DNA of 64,000 nt from contig CAVWQI010000009.1 in assembly GCA_963757185.1 (NCBI GenBank), positions 703,982-767,981 of the forward strand, written 5' to 3'. Shown here one piece after another: positions 36,427 through 44,862 of the stretch; within the stretch, counting starts at the first letter, position 1, and every line of letters begins with the position of its first letter. Under the pieces are notes generated by a model. It had not been told where the DNA came from. It did no database searches and saw only the letters and a list, made by a program, of their open reading frames with translations. Source of the stretch: JAQBQB01 sp963757185. GTDB lineage: Bacteria > Gemmatimonadota > Gemmatimonadetes > Gemmatimonadales > Gemmatimonadaceae. The position numbers and the translations under genes are program-made.

Positions 36427-36867
36427 TCACGGACGAACGCGAATGACAGTCTTCCCCGCGCGCCGCTCGGTCGAGTTGAAGGCGGCGACGGCACCGTCGA
36501 GGGGCACGACGGTCCCGATGTTCGTCCGCAGTCGTCCGTCCCGCACTCGCTGGACGATCTCAGTCAGTTGGGCACGATCGGACTCGACGACGAAGTCGAT
36601 CGCAAGGCCGTCAACGGGCCGCGCCTCGGACCGCCCGACGATGGACACGAGCGTTCCTCCGGGTCGAATCAGGCGCGCGGACCGCTTCCCGATGTCGCCG
36701 CCGATGACATCGAACACCAGATCGACGCTCCCGACGTCTTCCAGCGTGCCGCTGTCGAGGTCGACAAACTCGTGCGCGCCGAAGTCGAGCGCCTTCTGAC
36801 GGTCGGCGGCGCGTCCAGTGCCGATCAAGCGGGCGTCGGCCAATCGTGCGAGTTGCGTCACCATCGA
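36427..36867 (-). pseudogene. 3' part of an NAD(P)-dependent alcohol dehydrogenase/quinone oxidoreductase (MDR family)
   Basis: About 147 residues beginning SMVTQLARLADARLIGTG and continuing QKALDFGAHEFVDLDSG, DLVFDVIGGDIGKRSARLI, GGTLVSIVGRSEARP, LTEIVQRVRDGRLRTNIG and ERRAGKTVIRVRP. This is the cofactor-binding half and end of a zinc-independent MDR reductase. The N-terminal catalytic half and the G-x-G-x-x-G turn are missing. The matching 5' part of such a gene lies at 44863-45057 on the same strand. About 95 codons of the middle are absent from both pieces. Confidence 0.75.
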
Positions 36868-37021
36868 ACTCGAGGTAGGCGCGGGAATCGACGTTCCAAT
36901 TCGCGGCCCGGTCTCCGTTCGCGCTCGCGCCTCGTTACTCGCGTCGGATTGGGACGACAATCAATGGGACGGCTGGCGGCAGCACCCTGGATTATCTGGC
37001 GGCGTTGTGGTGAAGCTCTAG
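36868..37021 (+). pseudogene. 3' end of an outer-membrane barrel gene, 5'-truncated
   Basis: The plus-strand frame ending at 37021 reads IELEVGAGIDVPIRGPVSVR, then ARASLLASDWDDN and a final GLSGGVVVKL. It resembles the last two strands of a bacterial outer-membrane barrel. The homologous sense begins exactly where the oxidoreductase fragment on the other strand breaks off, so 36867/36868 is a recombination or assembly joint. Confidence 0.55.
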
Positions 37022-37028
37022 CAGTTGG

Positions 37029-37175
37029 CTACGCGACGTCGAGAACGAAGCAACCCCAGCATCTTTGGGTTTTTTTGAACCTTGCCCGCTTCGAACTGAT
37101 AGGAGAAGCCCGCTCGAATTATGAGGTCGCCCGATCGCAACGAGCCGCTGCGTTCGTGGCTAGAGCGATGGCCCG
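37029..37175 (-). pseudogene. Remnant of the WGCFVLDVA secreted family, copy 1
   Basis: Two pieces are readable on the minus strand: RSGSLRSGDLIIRAGFSYQF (compare NGSLRSGDFIVRG in copy 2) and, after a deletion, the family ending WGCFVLDVA. Thirty-three bases at the end (37028-37060) are identical to those at the end of copy 3 near 46.6 kb. Only about 50 codons remain. Confidence 0.5.
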
Positions 37176-37304
37176 GGCCGCTGTGATCGTGACGGCGCGC
37201 AAAACGCCGGAGTCCTAATCGCAGAGCCTGTCCCCCGCCCAATCGCGGCGCTCGGCGCAGTGCTTGCGGCAACTTTGATCTCTGAACCTTCGATGGAGAC
37301 TGGC

Positions 37305-37890
37305 ATGCGGAAGGTCAGTTTGGCTTGGGGCGTTGATGATTGCGACGACGACGCATGTCGTGCACGCGCAGAACATACCCGCGACCGTTCGGGAGGCCGA
37401 AGCCCAAGGGGCCGATTTCGCGCACGACACTCCGCAGTTGGCCCAGCAACCCTATTTCAGCGATTTCCCGTTCGGCGGAACCGCTGAAAGGCGCTGCGTG
37501 GTCGCGGCGGCGTACCACCCGTACACCTCCGCCCCGAACGGCTCCTTGCGCTCAGGCGACTTTATCGTTCGCGGTAGGTCTTACCGCCGCAGTCTGGGGC
37601 GGGTTTCAGGCAGTAAAGAAGTACAAGGTCGTCTGGCTCCCGTTACACGGCTCTTCGCTGCGGAAACCTCCGCTCGTCATTCGTGCGGCTCGTGTCGGGA
37701 ATCCGGTTGATTCGGTCAGATTCGGCGTTGAAGGCTTGGCCAAGGGTGGTGCGACCGTCCACCATCGTTGTACGGCTATAGCAGTGAGGTGTCCTTTCCG
37801 AGCGCGGGCCAATGGGTCATCGTCGCCACAGCGGGAAACGACTGGGGGTGCTTTGTACTCGACGTAGCCCCACGAGCAGATGGTAACTAG
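37305..37890 (+). pseudogene. WGCFVLDVA secreted family, copy 2, at least three frameshifts
   Basis: Reading across frames gives one protein: MRKVSLAWG plus a leader ending HVVHAQ, then NIPATVREAEAQGADFAHDT, AAYHPYTSAPNGSLRSGDFI, AAVWGGFQAVKKYKVVWLPL, VIRAARVGNPVDSVRFGVEG and VSFPSAGQWVIVATAGNDWG, ending CFVLDVAPRADGN. It would be about 190 residues, exported, with no family I can name. Breaks lie near 37335, 37580 and 37740. This is the most complete of three local copies, and none is intact. Confidence 0.5.
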
Positions 37891-37918
37891 CAGATCCGAA
37901 GCCCGACGAAGGGGAGGG

Positions 37919-38004
37919 CGATGAAGGGCCCGCGCGGGGAATGCGGGGCGGCTACATGTTTTCGGCCGGAGCGTCGCATGATGCCGTGCGGGACGTGAGT
38001 AGCC
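37919..38004 (+). repeat. 86-base dispersed direct repeat, copy A
   Basis: The block starts CGATGAAGGGCCCGCGCGG and ends GCGGGACGTGAGTAGCC. It recurs with about five differences at 42440-42525. It contains the palindromes GGGCCC and CCCGCGCGGG. It lies just after WGCFVLDVA copy 2; no gene is needed to explain it. Confidence 0.75.
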
Positions 38005-38040
38005 CATGTACGCGGCTTCCGTCTGTGTCAGTTGCTCGAT

Positions 38041-38784
38041 TCAGTACGTCCACACCACCGTTTGGTTTGGCTTGAGTTTGATCGTCCGCGGCGACGCGCA
38101 CGGCAAGAGGCACACTTCATAGAGCGAGTCCCGAGTCAACGCCACTTTGTGACTTCCGACGGGTGTCTTCCACGCGGTACGATCGAGTCCAGGGCGTAAC
38201 TGCGAAACCGGAATAACGCTGAAATCCACGGCTCTAGCGGGCCGGGGCGTCGGAATAACAAGCCTGGCTGTCTGCCCTGTCGGCTCGAGTGGTGACGACG
38301 CAGGTGCAAGCGGCGCGCGGTAGACCTGCACACGGAGCATGTAAGGGACGCTATCCCCACGTTCCTCATTCATCGTGGTCCAAATCGTAATACTGCCATT
38401 CCTGCGTACGCGGCCGTGGTACGTCGGCACGTTGTTATGTAGCGCGTCTTTGTCATCCCCGATCGACGTTTGAACGGCGCTCGCATCCGCCGAAAGCACG
38501 AGGGAGTCACCCGAGGCACCAAACCAGAGAATGGTCGCCCAAGCCTCCATACTGAAATGCGAATGGCGGCGATAGGTCGTATCCTGAAAACAGAAGACTC
38601 CAAACGATGCTCGGCATTCTGGGCCAGACTGGCGGGAATGCGGAGCGGGTGTCTCGGTGGCCTCATCGAAGACGCCGAGTACGCGCGCGCGGTACGGCGC
38701 AAGCGCAGCGCGCTGGCTGAGTAGGTCGGTCGTGCACACGGCGAGCGTGAGTACGGCTGTCCCGATGCCTATTCTCATTCTCAT
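38041..38784 (-). CDS. Exported hypothetical protein
   Basis: 247 residues from the ATG at 38784 (MRMRIGIGTAVLTLAVCTTD), which opens a signal peptide. The mature protein contains ARVLGVFDEATETPAP, CRASFGVFCFQDTTYRR, an eight-strand-like region (ATILWFGASGDSLVLSADAS, RNGSITIWTTMNE) and the ending TIKLKPNQTVVWTY. The frame is intact. The V-F-D-E-x-T opening resembles small carboxypeptidase-regulatory-like domains, but I cannot assign a family. Confidence 0.55.
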   Translation of the reverse strand: MRMRIGIGTAVLTLAVCTTDLLSQRAALAPYRARVLGVFDEATETPAPHSRQSGPECRASFGVFCFQDTTYRRHSHFSMEAWATILWFGASGDSLVLSADASAVQTSIGDDKDALHNNVPTYHGRVRRNGSITIWTTMNEERGDSVPYMLRVQVYRAPLAPASSPLEPTGQTARLVIPTPRPARAVDFSVIPVSQLRPGLDRTAWKTPVGSHKVALTRDSLYEVCLLPCASPRTIKLKPNQTVVWTY

Positions 38785-38937
38785 TATCGTATACGATTCT
38801 GCCGTTCGGCGCCTTTGTAAAGCCAATTTCTCCGGTGTCGCCGATTGCCGGGCTCGGCCCTCACGCGACACCTGTCGTGAGGTCACCGCGCAGGTGGTTT
38901 CTTCGCGGCCGACGCGGCGTCCGTCGGGTGATAGCGT

Positions 38938-39005
38938 TCATTCGCGAAACGGCCACTCGAGTGTGCCCATGAAGGACAAGACGCGATTCTTCGAATCGCC
39001 GTCAC
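38938..39005 (-). pseudogene. 3' fragment of a PorT-like barrel gene
   Basis: The minus strand reads GDSKNRVLSFMGTLEWPFRE and then a stop at 38938-38940. It matches the last 20 residues of the barrel at 27469-28109 (DMKNRVLSFMGTLEWPFHK) almost exactly. Upstream coding is lost. It marks an old copy or recombination scar. Confidence 0.6.
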
Positions 39006-39040
39006 GCTGTGCGACGCATAGACTCGACCTCCGGTGCGAT

Positions 39041-39433
39041 CTACGGCAGTTTGTGGAGGTTCGCACGGAGCGTTTGCGTCACCGGATGGCAGCCTGCATC
39101 TTGTGCGGCTATAACGATATTGGACTCGAACCACGCAGCGTAACCGGGGCTCTTAACGGACAGGTCATAGGTTCCCGGTAGCTCGCCGAGCATAAGGGGA
39201 TCGCTCGCTACGTTCACGACGGTATCTGCATAGCCCCTGCTCGGGATGGTCGCGATGGCCGTCGCTTGCGAATCAATGACGGCACCCGTCAGGCTATCCC
39301 GCACTGTCAGAAGGAAAGCGGGGATGTCGATCGCGGTGCACACAACCTGGGTGGAGTCCGAACCGCAGGCGCCTAACAACCCACACGTCGCCCCAAGCAA
39401 GCCGCCAGTCATGATCGCGCGTTTTCTCAACAT
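39041..39433 (-). CDS. Small lipoprotein with a carboxypeptidase-regulatory-like fold
   Basis: 130 residues with lipobox LLGACG after a short leader (MLRKRAIMTGGLLGATCG). The mature part (FLLTVRDSLTGAVIDSQATA, YADTVVNVASDPLMLGEL, PGTYDLSVKSPGYAAWFES) has the strand order and P-G-T-Y-D-L-x-V/I-x-x-P-G-Y signature of carboxypeptidase-regulatory (PEGA-like) beta sandwiches. Two further cysteines may form a disulfide. The frame is intact. It probably displays on the periplasmic side of a membrane. Confidence 0.65.
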   Translation of the reverse strand: MLRKRAIMTGGLLGATCGLLGACGSDSTQVVCTAIDIPAFLLTVRDSLTGAVIDSQATAIATIPSRGYADTVVNVASDPLMLGELPGTYDLSVKSPGYAAWFESNIVIAAQDAGCHPVTQTLRANLHKLP

Positions 39434-39558
39434 TAGAGCCTCTTAACGTCAGTATTGGCCAGGCTTCCATCCCCAGACAGCCTACCGGACTCTCGGTGCC
39501 CAACACTACATTCAGAACTTTCGTTCCATCGATTCACCGTTGCGGCTGGAGGCGCCAC

Positions 39559-40146
39559 ATGAATCTGTATTGTTCGCGCGGCAGCGTCCACGTTCGAATT
39601 GTCGCCACGATCGCGGCGCTGGTGGTCGTACACACGGCGAACGCCCAAACCGGCGTCATTTGGGCGACAGACGCGTCGTTCGGGTTCAGCAACGGAAGGG
39701 GCGGCGAGTTCGTCAATCGGTCGTATCCGTTCGCGGCAATGGCCGTGAGCGTCCGCAGAACTCTGCGACACGGCATCGGCCTGGACGCTGAGGTCAACTA
39801 CGATTGGTCGGGGAATATCAACGCCGCCGATCTCCTTTGTGTGGTCGACTCTCGCGGCAACTGTACACCTGACTTCCCCTACATCACTGGGCCAACGGGA
39901 CTCGTGGGCGTAACCTTCGGCGCCGCTGACGTCGTTCAGTTACGTGTGAACGCCGGTCTGGCCGCCTACAACGCCGACAACACGCGCCTTGGCGCCCCGG
40001 TGATCGCGATCGATGTTGCCGTGGCTCCGATATCCTGGCTTGCCCTTGTGGCTGGTGGGCGCGCGTTCGAATTGCCCAACTATCGTGGCGATCGCCTGAC
40101 GGTGACGACGTGGCACTTCGGCCTCCGGTTGCAGACCCACCGATAG
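39559..40146 (+). CDS. Exported outer-membrane-barrel-like protein, copy 2 of a local family
   Basis: 195 residues. The ATG at 39559 follows GGAGGCGCCAC and opens a signal peptide (MNLYCSRGSVHVRIV...ANAQ). It is collinear with the protein at 24520-25110 (GVIWATDASFGFSN, GLDAEVNYDWSGNI, ITGPTGLVGVTFGAADVV, YRGDRLTVTTWHFGLRLQ). The upstream ribosome-site region is conserved too, so whole units were duplicated. Intact. Function unknown. Confidence 0.65.
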   Translation: MNLYCSRGSVHVRIVATIAALVVVHTANAQTGVIWATDASFGFSNGRGGEFVNRSYPFAAMAVSVRRTLRHGIGLDAEVNYDWSGNINAADLLCVVDSRGNCTPDFPYITGPTGLVGVTFGAADVVQLRVNAGLAAYNADNTRLGAPVIAIDVAVAPISWLALVAGGRAFELPNYRGDRLTVTTWHFGLRLQTHR

Positions 40147-40252
40147 TACGGTGACATAGCGCACGTACAGCCCGGGGTAGCGCGACGGTCACAATTGACG
40201 GTACGCGTTCAGCGCGGATGGGGCGTCGCGTCGAGAAGCCGAATCCCCGACA

Positions 40253-40990
40253 TCACTTCGCGATGACGCGCCAACCGTTGCGGTCGTGCACGGCGATGCC
40301 CCGCGACTCCCGATTATCGGGCAGCGGCGCGCCGGCATCTCGGACAGTTTGCTCATTTCGCACGAACTCCAGCGTGTCGCGACCACGCCAATGCGGCTTC
40401 GTCGGCCCCCAGCCCATCTGGCGACGACAATCCCAAGGATCGAGTCGCCATTCCAAGACGGGAAGCGTGTCGGTGAAACGCCAAACATCGAGACTCGGGT
40501 GATCGCGCTCGGCGCAGTTGTTCCAGTCGGGCTGCGCAGCCGTTGCAAACCGTGTGCTGTCTGGCGATACCACCGGCTGGTCGCTCACGACTACAAAGCG
40601 ACCCGTCAGCTCGCTCACGAAAAGCCACGACGGCGGGCTCTCGTGCCCGTATTCCTGGAGGACGTGCAGCGGCGGCTGAGGAATTCGCCCAACGTAGTGG
40701 TAGCCGCCTGCGGCCTCGCCAGCCCGGTCATCGATGAATGGCATCACCCGACTATTCGCGAGGCGAACGTAAAGCGTCTCGCCAACTCGGCGCGCCGTCT
40801 GCTGGGAGCAGGCGAGCGCGCGGACTTCGACGCTATCCCAACACCAACCACGTGAGGCGGCGGCTGCGCCACGCCTTGCTCGTGGAGCGCCGTCCTGCGC
40901 CGCGTTTACGCAAGCTGTGATGGCGACGATCACCATGATGGCGACTCTCTCGGGGCTCAACATCAATGGCACTGGGATGAGTTTCCTCAC
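40253..40990 (-). CDS. Exported hypothetical protein
   Basis: 245 residues; the ATG at 40990 gives a leader (VPLMLSPERVAIMVIVAITA). The mature part is rich in Trp and Arg: GWCWDSVEVRALACSQQ, GYHYVGRIPQPPLHVLQEYG, SWLFVSELTGRFVVVSD, WNNCAERDHPSLDVWRFTDT. Four cysteines could pair. No family recognised. The frame is intact. Confidence 0.5.
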   Translation of the reverse strand: MRKLIPVPLMLSPERVAIMVIVAITACVNAAQDGAPRARRGAAAASRGWCWDSVEVRALACSQQTARRVGETLYVRLANSRVMPFIDDRAGEAAGGYHYVGRIPQPPLHVLQEYGHESPPSWLFVSELTGRFVVVSDQPVVSPDSTRFATAAQPDWNNCAERDHPSLDVWRFTDTLPVLEWRLDPWDCRRQMGWGPTKPHWRGRDTLEFVRNEQTVRDAGAPLPDNRESRGIAVHDRNGWRVIAK

Positions 40991-41000
40991 GCTTGCTTAA

Positions 41001-41168
41001 TTGTCGTCCCGAAAACGAGTCGATGCGTTTGCGCTCGGCGTCGCTCTGCGCGGGACCGCCATCTCGCTCGCCGCCGCTGTCGGCGAGATCGTCGTCGCAA
41101 CGAACGCTGACGCAAACGCGTTGGTTGGCGTCCCGATCAGAATGCTTGCATACTCAACGACGAGCTAG
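41001..41168 (+). CDS. Possible small membrane ORF or remnant
   Basis: A TTG at 41001 directly after a stop opens 55 codons that read RVDAFALGVALRGTAISLAA, then AVGEIVVATNADANALVGVP and IRMLAYSTTS. One hydrophobic helix is present. It has no recognisable ribosome site, so it may be the tail of a lost gene. Confidence 0.25.
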   Translation: MSSRKRVDAFALGVALRGTAISLAAAVGEIVVATNADANALVGVPIRMLAYSTTS

Positions 41169-41205
41169 ATACAAGCTGGATCGAGGCTCCCCGCCGGAGG
41201 CAACC

Positions 41206-41667
41206 GTGACGTTCACATTATGGAGTCGTGGATCCATTCTCGGCGAACTGGAATTGCCGGATGACTCCGGCGGAACGCGACGGCTCGTCGGCCCATTTCG
41301 CCCCACCGACGCCGGGCGCGCCGCGTTGCCAGCGTTTCTGGACGCGCAGGCCGCTTTGATGGCTATCGGCCCCATGCTCGAACGCCGTGGCATCACGCGC
41401 GATCGCCTCGGAGGCGAACTCGGACAAGCCGTCCACGAAGCGCTGCATGACTCGCCAGAAGGTCAACGCGTTGCTCGAACCAGGGCGACGCTTGACGCGC
41501 TCGCTCTTGAGCTTCGCGATGCGACCGGCACGCCGGTCCCGATAAAGCAGGTTACGATTGGAGATGTGTGGGGTGCCGGGTCGGTTGGCGAGCCGCCGAC
41601 CGAGACGCGCACGCGCATCGAGGCGGCGGGGCTCCCGCTGTACATGGCCGCCGTGACGCTGATGTAA
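41206..41667 (+). CDS. TFTLWSRG-family hypothetical protein
   Basis: 153 residues from the GTG at 41206, which has GGAGG upstream and matches the start of the fragment at 28123; a longer frame upstream has no support. The sequence begins VTFTLWSRGSILGELELPD, followed by GPFRPTDAGRAALPAFLDAQ. A helical middle follows (RDRLGGELGQAVHEALHD), and a beta-rich end with P-I-K-Q-V-T-I-G-D-V-W. No signal peptide. Similar small proteins are, as I recall, found mainly in Gemmatimonadota. Function unknown. Confidence 0.6.
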   Translation: MTFTLWSRGSILGELELPDDSGGTRRLVGPFRPTDAGRAALPAFLDAQAALMAIGPMLERRGITRDRLGGELGQAVHEALHDSPEGQRVARTRATLDALALELRDATGTPVPIKQVTIGDVWGAGSVGEPPTETRTRIEAAGLPLYMAAVTLM

Positions 41668-41700
41668 TTGCCGTTACGCGGTCGATCCACCCCCGAAGAC

Positions 41701-42328
41701 ATGAAGCTACCGGTTCTGATCATCTCGATCTTGGCCGTCGCGGCGCTGGTGGCTGGATGTCAACGAGAGCATCTGGTGCAGCCAGGGACGGGACCGACGG
41801 CTCAGGCAGCACCACCGCTCGCTAACGAGGACATCTCCGCGATTTACGCGGCAAGGCACGTTTCGCCTATCGCTCCCGCTACCGAAAGTGACATTCGGGA
41901 ATCGCGCGCGCACCCGCTCCCGCTCCGCAAATCGGTTGATGTGGCGACCGCCGTGGTCCTGATGCCCAGGCTGCCCTTCCCCGACGCGGCAGCCGTCGTG
42001 CTTCGGCGTCCGAGTCTGTGGCCCGCCAGCGTGATCATGCTCCAAGAGGACAGCCTCTCAGTCGGCGCGTTCGAGTCCGCCCTGTTTGCGCTCTCGAACG
42101 AAGTCACACGGGAGCGGCGGAGTCGAAGCGCCCTCGACCACGCAAGTGTTGCAGATTCGCGGCCAGGAACTCCCGACGGGAAGCAACAAGGCCGGGCGCA
42201 ACATGGACCAATGGATTCTCGACACGTTGAAACAGGCTCCGAGACGCACCGTCGCAGGCGTCGGCGCGTATCGGGCGGTTCTGCTTCACATCGGAGCGTT
42301 CACCGCCGCCAAACCGGACAGCCGATAG
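41701..42328 (+). pseudogene. Lipoprotein of unknown function, frameshifted
   Basis: The ATG at 41701 gives the lipoprotein signal MKLPVLIISILAVAALVAGC. The sense runs through NEDISAIYAARHVSPIAP, VVLMPRLPFPDAAAVVLRRP and LSVGAFESALFALSNE. Near 42095 it shifts one frame to SHGSGGVEAPSTTQVLQIRG, then MDQWILDTLKQAPRRTV and VLLHIGAFTAAKPDSR. One extra base explains the break. About 208 residues if repaired. No family recognised. Confidence 0.5.
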
Positions 42329-42439
42329 CGCGAGCACGGCGGTTCCCAACCGAACCCCCCGATGACTCGCGATGCGATCTCCTGAGCCTTACGCGGGTAC
42401 GCTTAGCGGACGGTCGCTGCGATGAACCGCGCCGTAGCC

Positions 42440-42525
42440 CGATGAAGGGCCCGCGCGGAGAATGCGGGGCGGCTTATGTTTTTGGCCGGAGCGTCGCATG
42501 GATGCCGTGCGGGACGTGAGTAGCC
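42440..42525 (+). repeat. 86-base dispersed direct repeat, copy B
   Basis: Same block as at 37919-38004, with the flanking sequences unrelated. It overlaps the 5' end of the next lipoprotein gene, so that gene's start codon may have been provided by the repeat. Confidence 0.75.
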
Positions 42526-43220
42526 GCGTCTGGAGGTCCAAATTCTCGACCCTCTCAGGTCTGTGCGCGGCGGTGGTTCTCGGCATGGGATGCCGAGATG
42601 GCCTTCCGTTCGGAGGGGCGGCGTGTGATCGGTTCGCCTCGAGGGATCTGACGGCGGCGCAGCGCGATTCGCTGGGGCCGAATTCAGATGTTTCGGGACC
42701 GCATGTCCAGTGGGGGGCTCGCCTCGCTCGCACCGAGCCCGGAGGCTTCGCGGGCGCGTATTACGAGCCCGTGCCGCATGACAGGCTAGGAAAGCCGGAA
42801 CGTGCGCCGCGAGTTGTAATCCGGCTCGCACGCCCGAACGAACGGAGTGCCGCACTTCGTGCCCTCCTCCCGAATTTGCCATCGGCGTTCGGGGGACTCG
42901 CGATTGACAGCGCGGACGTGCTCGTCGTGCCAGCGAAGTGGGACTTTGGACAACTCGACGATTGGCGACGTTACTTGGATCGGAGAGTCGGTGCGTACGG
43001 GGTCACGTCGGGCACTACCGACGAAGCATCGAACCAGATTCGCTATGGCGTCGTAGATGCCGCCTCAAAAAAGGCGCTGATGCGCCGCCTTCGAGAGCTT
43101 CGGGTGCCGTGCGGACTAGTTGCGATAGACGTCATGCACGGCATGCCGCGCCCGGCCAGCGCGACGGGCGACGCTAGATCCGGACGCTGGCGGATGGGAC
43201 CCAGTGTTAGCACCGGCTGA
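42516..43220 (+). CDS. Lipoprotein of unknown function, 3' end altered by IS insertion
   Basis: About 234 residues from a GTG at 42516 (VSSRVWRSKFSTLSGLCAAV, lipobox GMGC). An ATG at 42498 inside the repeat is an alternative. The body includes LTAAQRDSLGPNSDVSG, GAYYEPVPHDRLGKPERAPR, GGLAIDSADVLVVPAKWDFG and KALMRRLRELRVPCGLVAID. The last residues (SVSTG) and the stop are read from the left end of the IS21-like element at about 43205, so the original C-terminus may be lost. No family recognised. Confidence 0.5.
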   Translation: MSSRVWRSKFSTLSGLCAAVVLGMGCRDGLPFGGAACDRFASRDLTAAQRDSLGPNSDVSGPHVQWGARLARTEPGGFAGAYYEPVPHDRLGKPERAPRVVIRLARPNERSAALRALLPNLPSAFGGLAIDSADVLVVPAKWDFGQLDDWRRYLDRRVGAYGVTSGTTDEASNQIRYGVVDAASKKALMRRLRELRVPCGLVAIDVMHGMPRPASATGDARSGRWRMGPSVSTG

Positions 43221-43327
43221 AAATTGAACACTCCACCGGTTGAAAACGGAACACGTTCCTAGCGTCGCTGTTGTACAGACGGCGCTCCGTTTCCGACCTT
43301 TGGGCTCGACTTCACGGCGAGCCCGCT

Positions 43328-44362
43328 ATGCACGGAGTGTTCACGCGTATGATGCTGCATCAGCTACTTGAGGAGGCCGGCGGCGATCGGGCCGAGGCCG
43401 CGCGTCGCGCCGGTGTGGGGCGGACGACGCTCTACCGATGGATCAAGGCCGGGTTGTTGGCACAGCCGCTCGAGACGATTCGCGCTCGCTATGGGCCGCG
43501 AGCGCCGGCGGCGACGAAGCTCGCCGCGTATCAGGCGATCATCGAAGCGCGGCTCGCCGAGTTCCCGCGCTTGAGTGGGACGCGGCTGCTCGCGGAGTGT
43601 CGGGCGGCGGGGTACGCCGGCGGGATCACGCAGCTGCGGGATTTTGTGCGCCGGCTCAGGCCCGCGCCCGAGCCGGTGGTGCGCTTCGAGACGGAGCCCG
43701 GGCACCAAGCCCAGGTCGACTTTGCCCATTGTCGATTGCCGTGGGGCGTGCGCTACGCGTTAGTCGTGGTGCTCGGATATTCCCGGTTGCTCTGGGTGCA
43801 GTTCTATCCACGGCAGGATCTCGCGACGCTGCTGCTCGGTCTCGAGGCGTGCTTCACCGCGTGGGGCGGCGTGGCCCGCGAGCTCCTCTTCGATCAGATG
43901 CGGTCGGTGCTCACCCGCGATGATCGCCTCGTCGGCGGACGGCTCGTGCACAATCTCGAGCTCTCGCGGTTCGCGCGGCACTGTGCCTTTCGGATTCGCG
44001 TGTGTCAGCCGTATCGCGCCCAGACGAAGGGCAAGGTGGAGCGACCCATCCGCTACCTGCGGGATAGTTTTCTCTATGGCCGCACGTTCCTGAGCGACGC
44101 GGATCTCAACGCGCAGGTGCTGGACTGGCTCGGGACCGTGGCGAATGTGCGGCAGCATGCGACGACGAAGTGGATTCCGGCCGAGCGCTTCGCCCAAGTC
44201 GAGCAGCCGCTCCTCCGCCCGCTGCCGTCGCGGCCGTATCGGTCCCTCGTGCTGCCCGTCGAGCGGGCCCGCGTGCCGGAGCGCGCCACCCTCCCGCACG
44301 TCGCCGTGGAGCGGCGCGAGCTGGCGATGTACGCCGCGCTCGCGGCCGGAGGCGAGCCATGA
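43328..44362 (+). CDS. istA: IS21-family transposase IstA
   Basis: 344 residues from the ATG at 43328; TTG at 43271 is a possible longer start. An N-terminal helix-turn-helix (GDRAEAARRAGVGRTTLYRW) is followed by the DDE catalytic core: first Asp in QAQVDFAHCRLP, second Asp in RELLFDQMRSVLT, and Glu in KGKVERPIRYLRDSF. It cuts and joins the element ends, acting with the IstB ATPase encoded next with a 4-base overlap. It is somewhat shorter than classical IstA (about 390-500), as in several subgroups. The gene appears intact. Confidence 0.92.
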   Translation: MHGVFTRMMLHQLLEEAGGDRAEAARRAGVGRTTLYRWIKAGLLAQPLETIRARYGPRAPAATKLAAYQAIIEARLAEFPRLSGTRLLAECRAAGYAGGITQLRDFVRRLRPAPEPVVRFETEPGHQAQVDFAHCRLPWGVRYALVVVLGYSRLLWVQFYPRQDLATLLLGLEACFTAWGGVARELLFDQMRSVLTRDDRLVGGRLVHNLELSRFARHCAFRIRVCQPYRAQTKGKVERPIRYLRDSFLYGRTFLSDADLNAQVLDWLGTVANVRQHATTKWIPAERFAQVEQPLLRPLPSRPYRSLVLPVERARVPERATLPHVAVERRELAMYAALAAGGEP

Positions 44363-44862
44363 GTCGCCCGACGCGGCCCGCGACGAGTGCGTCGCTGCGC
44401 GAGCGCCTCCGCACGCAGCTCGCCGATCTCAAGATGCCGGGCGCGCTCGAGGCGCTCGACGACATTCTCCGGCGCTGTGACTCGGGCCAGGTCAGCCCGG
44501 GCGACGCCATCGAGCAACTCCTCGGGGCGCACATCCAGCTGCGCAATGCGCGCCGCCTCCAGACCGCGATGCGATCGGCGCGGCTGCCGGCGGTGAAAAC
44601 ACTCGCCGACTTCGATTTCAGCTTTCAGCCAAGCGTGAAGCGCGAGCAGCTTGAGAGTTTACACACACTGGGCTTCATCGAGCGCAAGGAGAATGTCGTC
44701 TTGCTCGGGCCGCCCGGCGTCGGCAAACGCATCTCGCCCTCAGCTTGGCCGTCGCCGCGGCCGAGCACGGCCGCCGCGTCTACTTCACGACGCTCGCCGA
44801 TCTGCTCCACTCGCTCGAGGAAGCGCAGACCGGGGGACGGCTCACGCCACGGCTCCGCCGTG
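44359..44862 (+). pseudogene. istB: IS21-family helper ATPase IstB, frameshifted and 3'-truncated
   Basis: The first 125 codons are good: LRTQLADLKMPGALEALDDI, VKTLADFDFSFQPSVKREQL and Walker A LLGPPGVGK. At about 44731 one A is missing from an AAAA run, so GKTHLALSLAVAAAE is read only in the next frame. The domain then stops after EEAQTGGRLTPRLR at about 44860; the Walker B Asp-Glu and the arginine-finger half are absent. It cannot act as a normal AAA+ target-selection ATPase. Confidence 0.88.

Larger units (their letters stand above)
43205..44862 (+). mobile_element. IS21-family insertion sequence, right end missing
   Basis: The left end starts TGTTAGCACCGGCTG and carries two of the short repeats typical of IS21 ends (accggctgaaaattgaacac and accggttgaaaacggaacac). 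istA is intact; istB is frameshifted and cut off. Beyond 44862 the sequence is the 5' part of an oxidoreductase gene on the other strand, so the right end and target duplication are gone. The element can hardly move on its own. Confidence 0.85.

Noticed and set aside
36220..37218. 332-codon plus-strand frame over the oxidoreductase fragment
   Set aside because: Most of it is antisense to the clear reductase coding sequence on the minus strand; only the separate frame ending at 37021 shows a barrel-like end.
39365..39385. GCCTAAC-like half of an attC site
   Set aside because: It lies inside the lipobox codons of the lipoprotein gene at 39041-39433 and has no partner half.
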